From an uncultured Collinsella sp. (lineage in GTDB: Bacteria > Actinomycetota > Coriobacteriia > Coriobacteriales > Coriobacteriaceae), in assembly GCA_900757235.1 (NCBI GenBank), contig CAAENB010000073.1, positions 1 through 6,235 on the forward strand: a DNA stretch of 6,235 nucleotides, read 5' to 3'. Made by a program: the position numbers and the translations under genes. The notes beneath the pieces are model-generated. The model ran no database searches, was not told the DNA's origin, and saw nothing but the letters and a program-made list of their open reading frames with translations. Of this stretch, positions 5,953 to 6,235 are shown piece after piece. How positions within the stretch are numbered: position 1 is the stretch's first letter; each line of letters opens with the position of its first letter.

Positions 5953-5975
5953 ATTGTATAGAACTGGACCGTACT

Positions 5976-6235
5976 ATGAGATTGATTCACAACAGCCGCC
6001 TGGCGCAGTTTCGCACTCCGTTTGGCGCTGTGACAACTGGAACCACCCTTTCGCTCTCCGTGATTCTGGAGGATGCCGATCCCAACCAGGCAACGCTTAC
6101 GTTGCGTACCTGGGTCGATGAGATCGGTGAGTCTCGGTATCCCATGACGCACGAGGGCGACGGCATATTTACCGTAGAGCTTGAGTGCACCGAGCCCTGT
6201 CTTATCTGGTACAGCTTTATCTGCAATATCGAGGG
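5976..6235 (+). CDS. Probable GH13 alpha-glucan hydrolase, N-terminal fragment (runs off window)
   Basis: The frame opens at the ATG at 5976 and stays open to the window edge, giving 86 codons. The start is supported by a weak GGA at 5966-5968 and by the protein beginning: MRLIHNSRLAQFRTPFGAV resembles the start of GH13 neopullulanase/alpha-glycosidase-like proteins, with the RTPFGAV turn at residues 13-19. A beta-sandwich pattern follows (TTLSLSVILE, ATLTLRTWVD) and ends in PCLIWYSFI (W78, Y79), typical of the Ig-like N-terminal domain before the catalytic barrel. The catalytic domain is outside the window, so substrate (maltodextrin, pullulan or branched glucan) cannot be told. A location next to the glycogen genes fits alpha-glucan use. 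There is no signal peptide, so it is probably cytoplasmic. It has its own candidate promoter and is probably not in the glg transcript. The gene is real with high likelihood; the family is less certain. Confidence 0.7.
   Translation, partial: MRLIHNSRLAQFRTPFGAVTTGTTLSLSVILEDADPNQATLTLRTWVDEIGESRYPMTHEGDGIFTVELECTEPCLIWYSFICNIE

Larger units (their letters stand above)
5611..5975. other. AT-richer intergenic region without a supported gene
   Basis: These 365 bases separate the glg terminator from the GH13-like gene. They are visibly richer in A and T than the genes on both sides and lack the G/C third-position rhythm of coding DNA here. They hold the inverted-repeat element at 5637-5770, a second stretch to about 5880 in which I see no defined feature, and promoter-like and palindromic sequence at 5886-5952. 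The longest + frame (5609-5872) would start with TTG inside the terminator and has no ribosome binding site. Confidence 0.7.

Noticed and set aside
5957..5962. TATAGA as a -10 box for the GH13-like gene
   Set aside because: It would place the transcription start within about seven bases of the ATG and leave no room for the leader and ribosome binding site; TATACT at 5909 is better placed.
5876..5999. 8-bp complement GCGGCTGT / ACAGCCGC
   Set aside because: Too short at this distance to differ from chance, and the right arm lies inside coding sequence.
5928..6226. Minus-strand frames opposite the GH13-like gene (5928-6152 and 5987-6226)
   Set aside because: They lie opposite a recognisable protein start and show no family resemblance.

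Overview
The window holds most of a bacterial glycogen-metabolism cluster, all on the + strand, read from the 3' part of a glycogen phosphorylase gene into glgC, glgD and glgA. A transcription terminator and about 365 bases of AT-richer non-coding DNA follow, and then the first 86 codons of a probable GH13-type alpha-glucan hydrolase. The coding part is GC-rich, with strong third-position G/C bias. The GlgC/GlgD pair is of the type known from Firmicutes and some Actinobacteria, where a catalytic and a non-catalytic ADP-glucose pyrophosphorylase homologue sit side by side. Together with the high GC this suggests a gut Coriobacteriia member such as Collinsella. That is inference from style and gene content; no marker gene is present to prove it.

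Layout: 1-753 glgP C-terminal third (5' end outside the window); 754-859 gap with a strong GC hairpin; 860-2008 glgC; 2013-3140 glgD, four bases behind glgC and clearly co-translated; 3141-3230 gap with a 12-bp perfect inverted repeat; 3231-5546 glgA; 5579-5610 intrinsic terminator; 5611-5975 AT-richer intergenic region with a 14-bp perfect inverted repeat (arms 120 bases apart) and promoter-like and palindromic sequence; 5976-6235 start of the GH13-like gene.

How the genes work together: GlgC makes ADP-glucose from glucose-1-phosphate and ATP. GlgD, which has lost the catalytic aspartate and the nucleotide-binding glycine loop, most likely modulates GlgC as a partner subunit. GlgA polymerises ADP-glucose into alpha-1,4-glucan. 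GlgP removes glucose-1-phosphate from the polymer. The downstream hydrolase probably acts on maltodextrins or related alpha-glucans. No branching enzyme (glgB) is visible.

The outstanding oddity is GlgA. A complete, normal-looking glycogen synthase of about 490 residues is fused in frame to a tail of about 280 residues made almost only of Ala, Lys, Thr, Glu, Pro and Val, with alternating acidic and basic blocks and RKR clusters. The tail resembles histone H1-like or HU-tail sequences of high-GC bacteria. I know of no described role for such a tail on a glycogen synthase.
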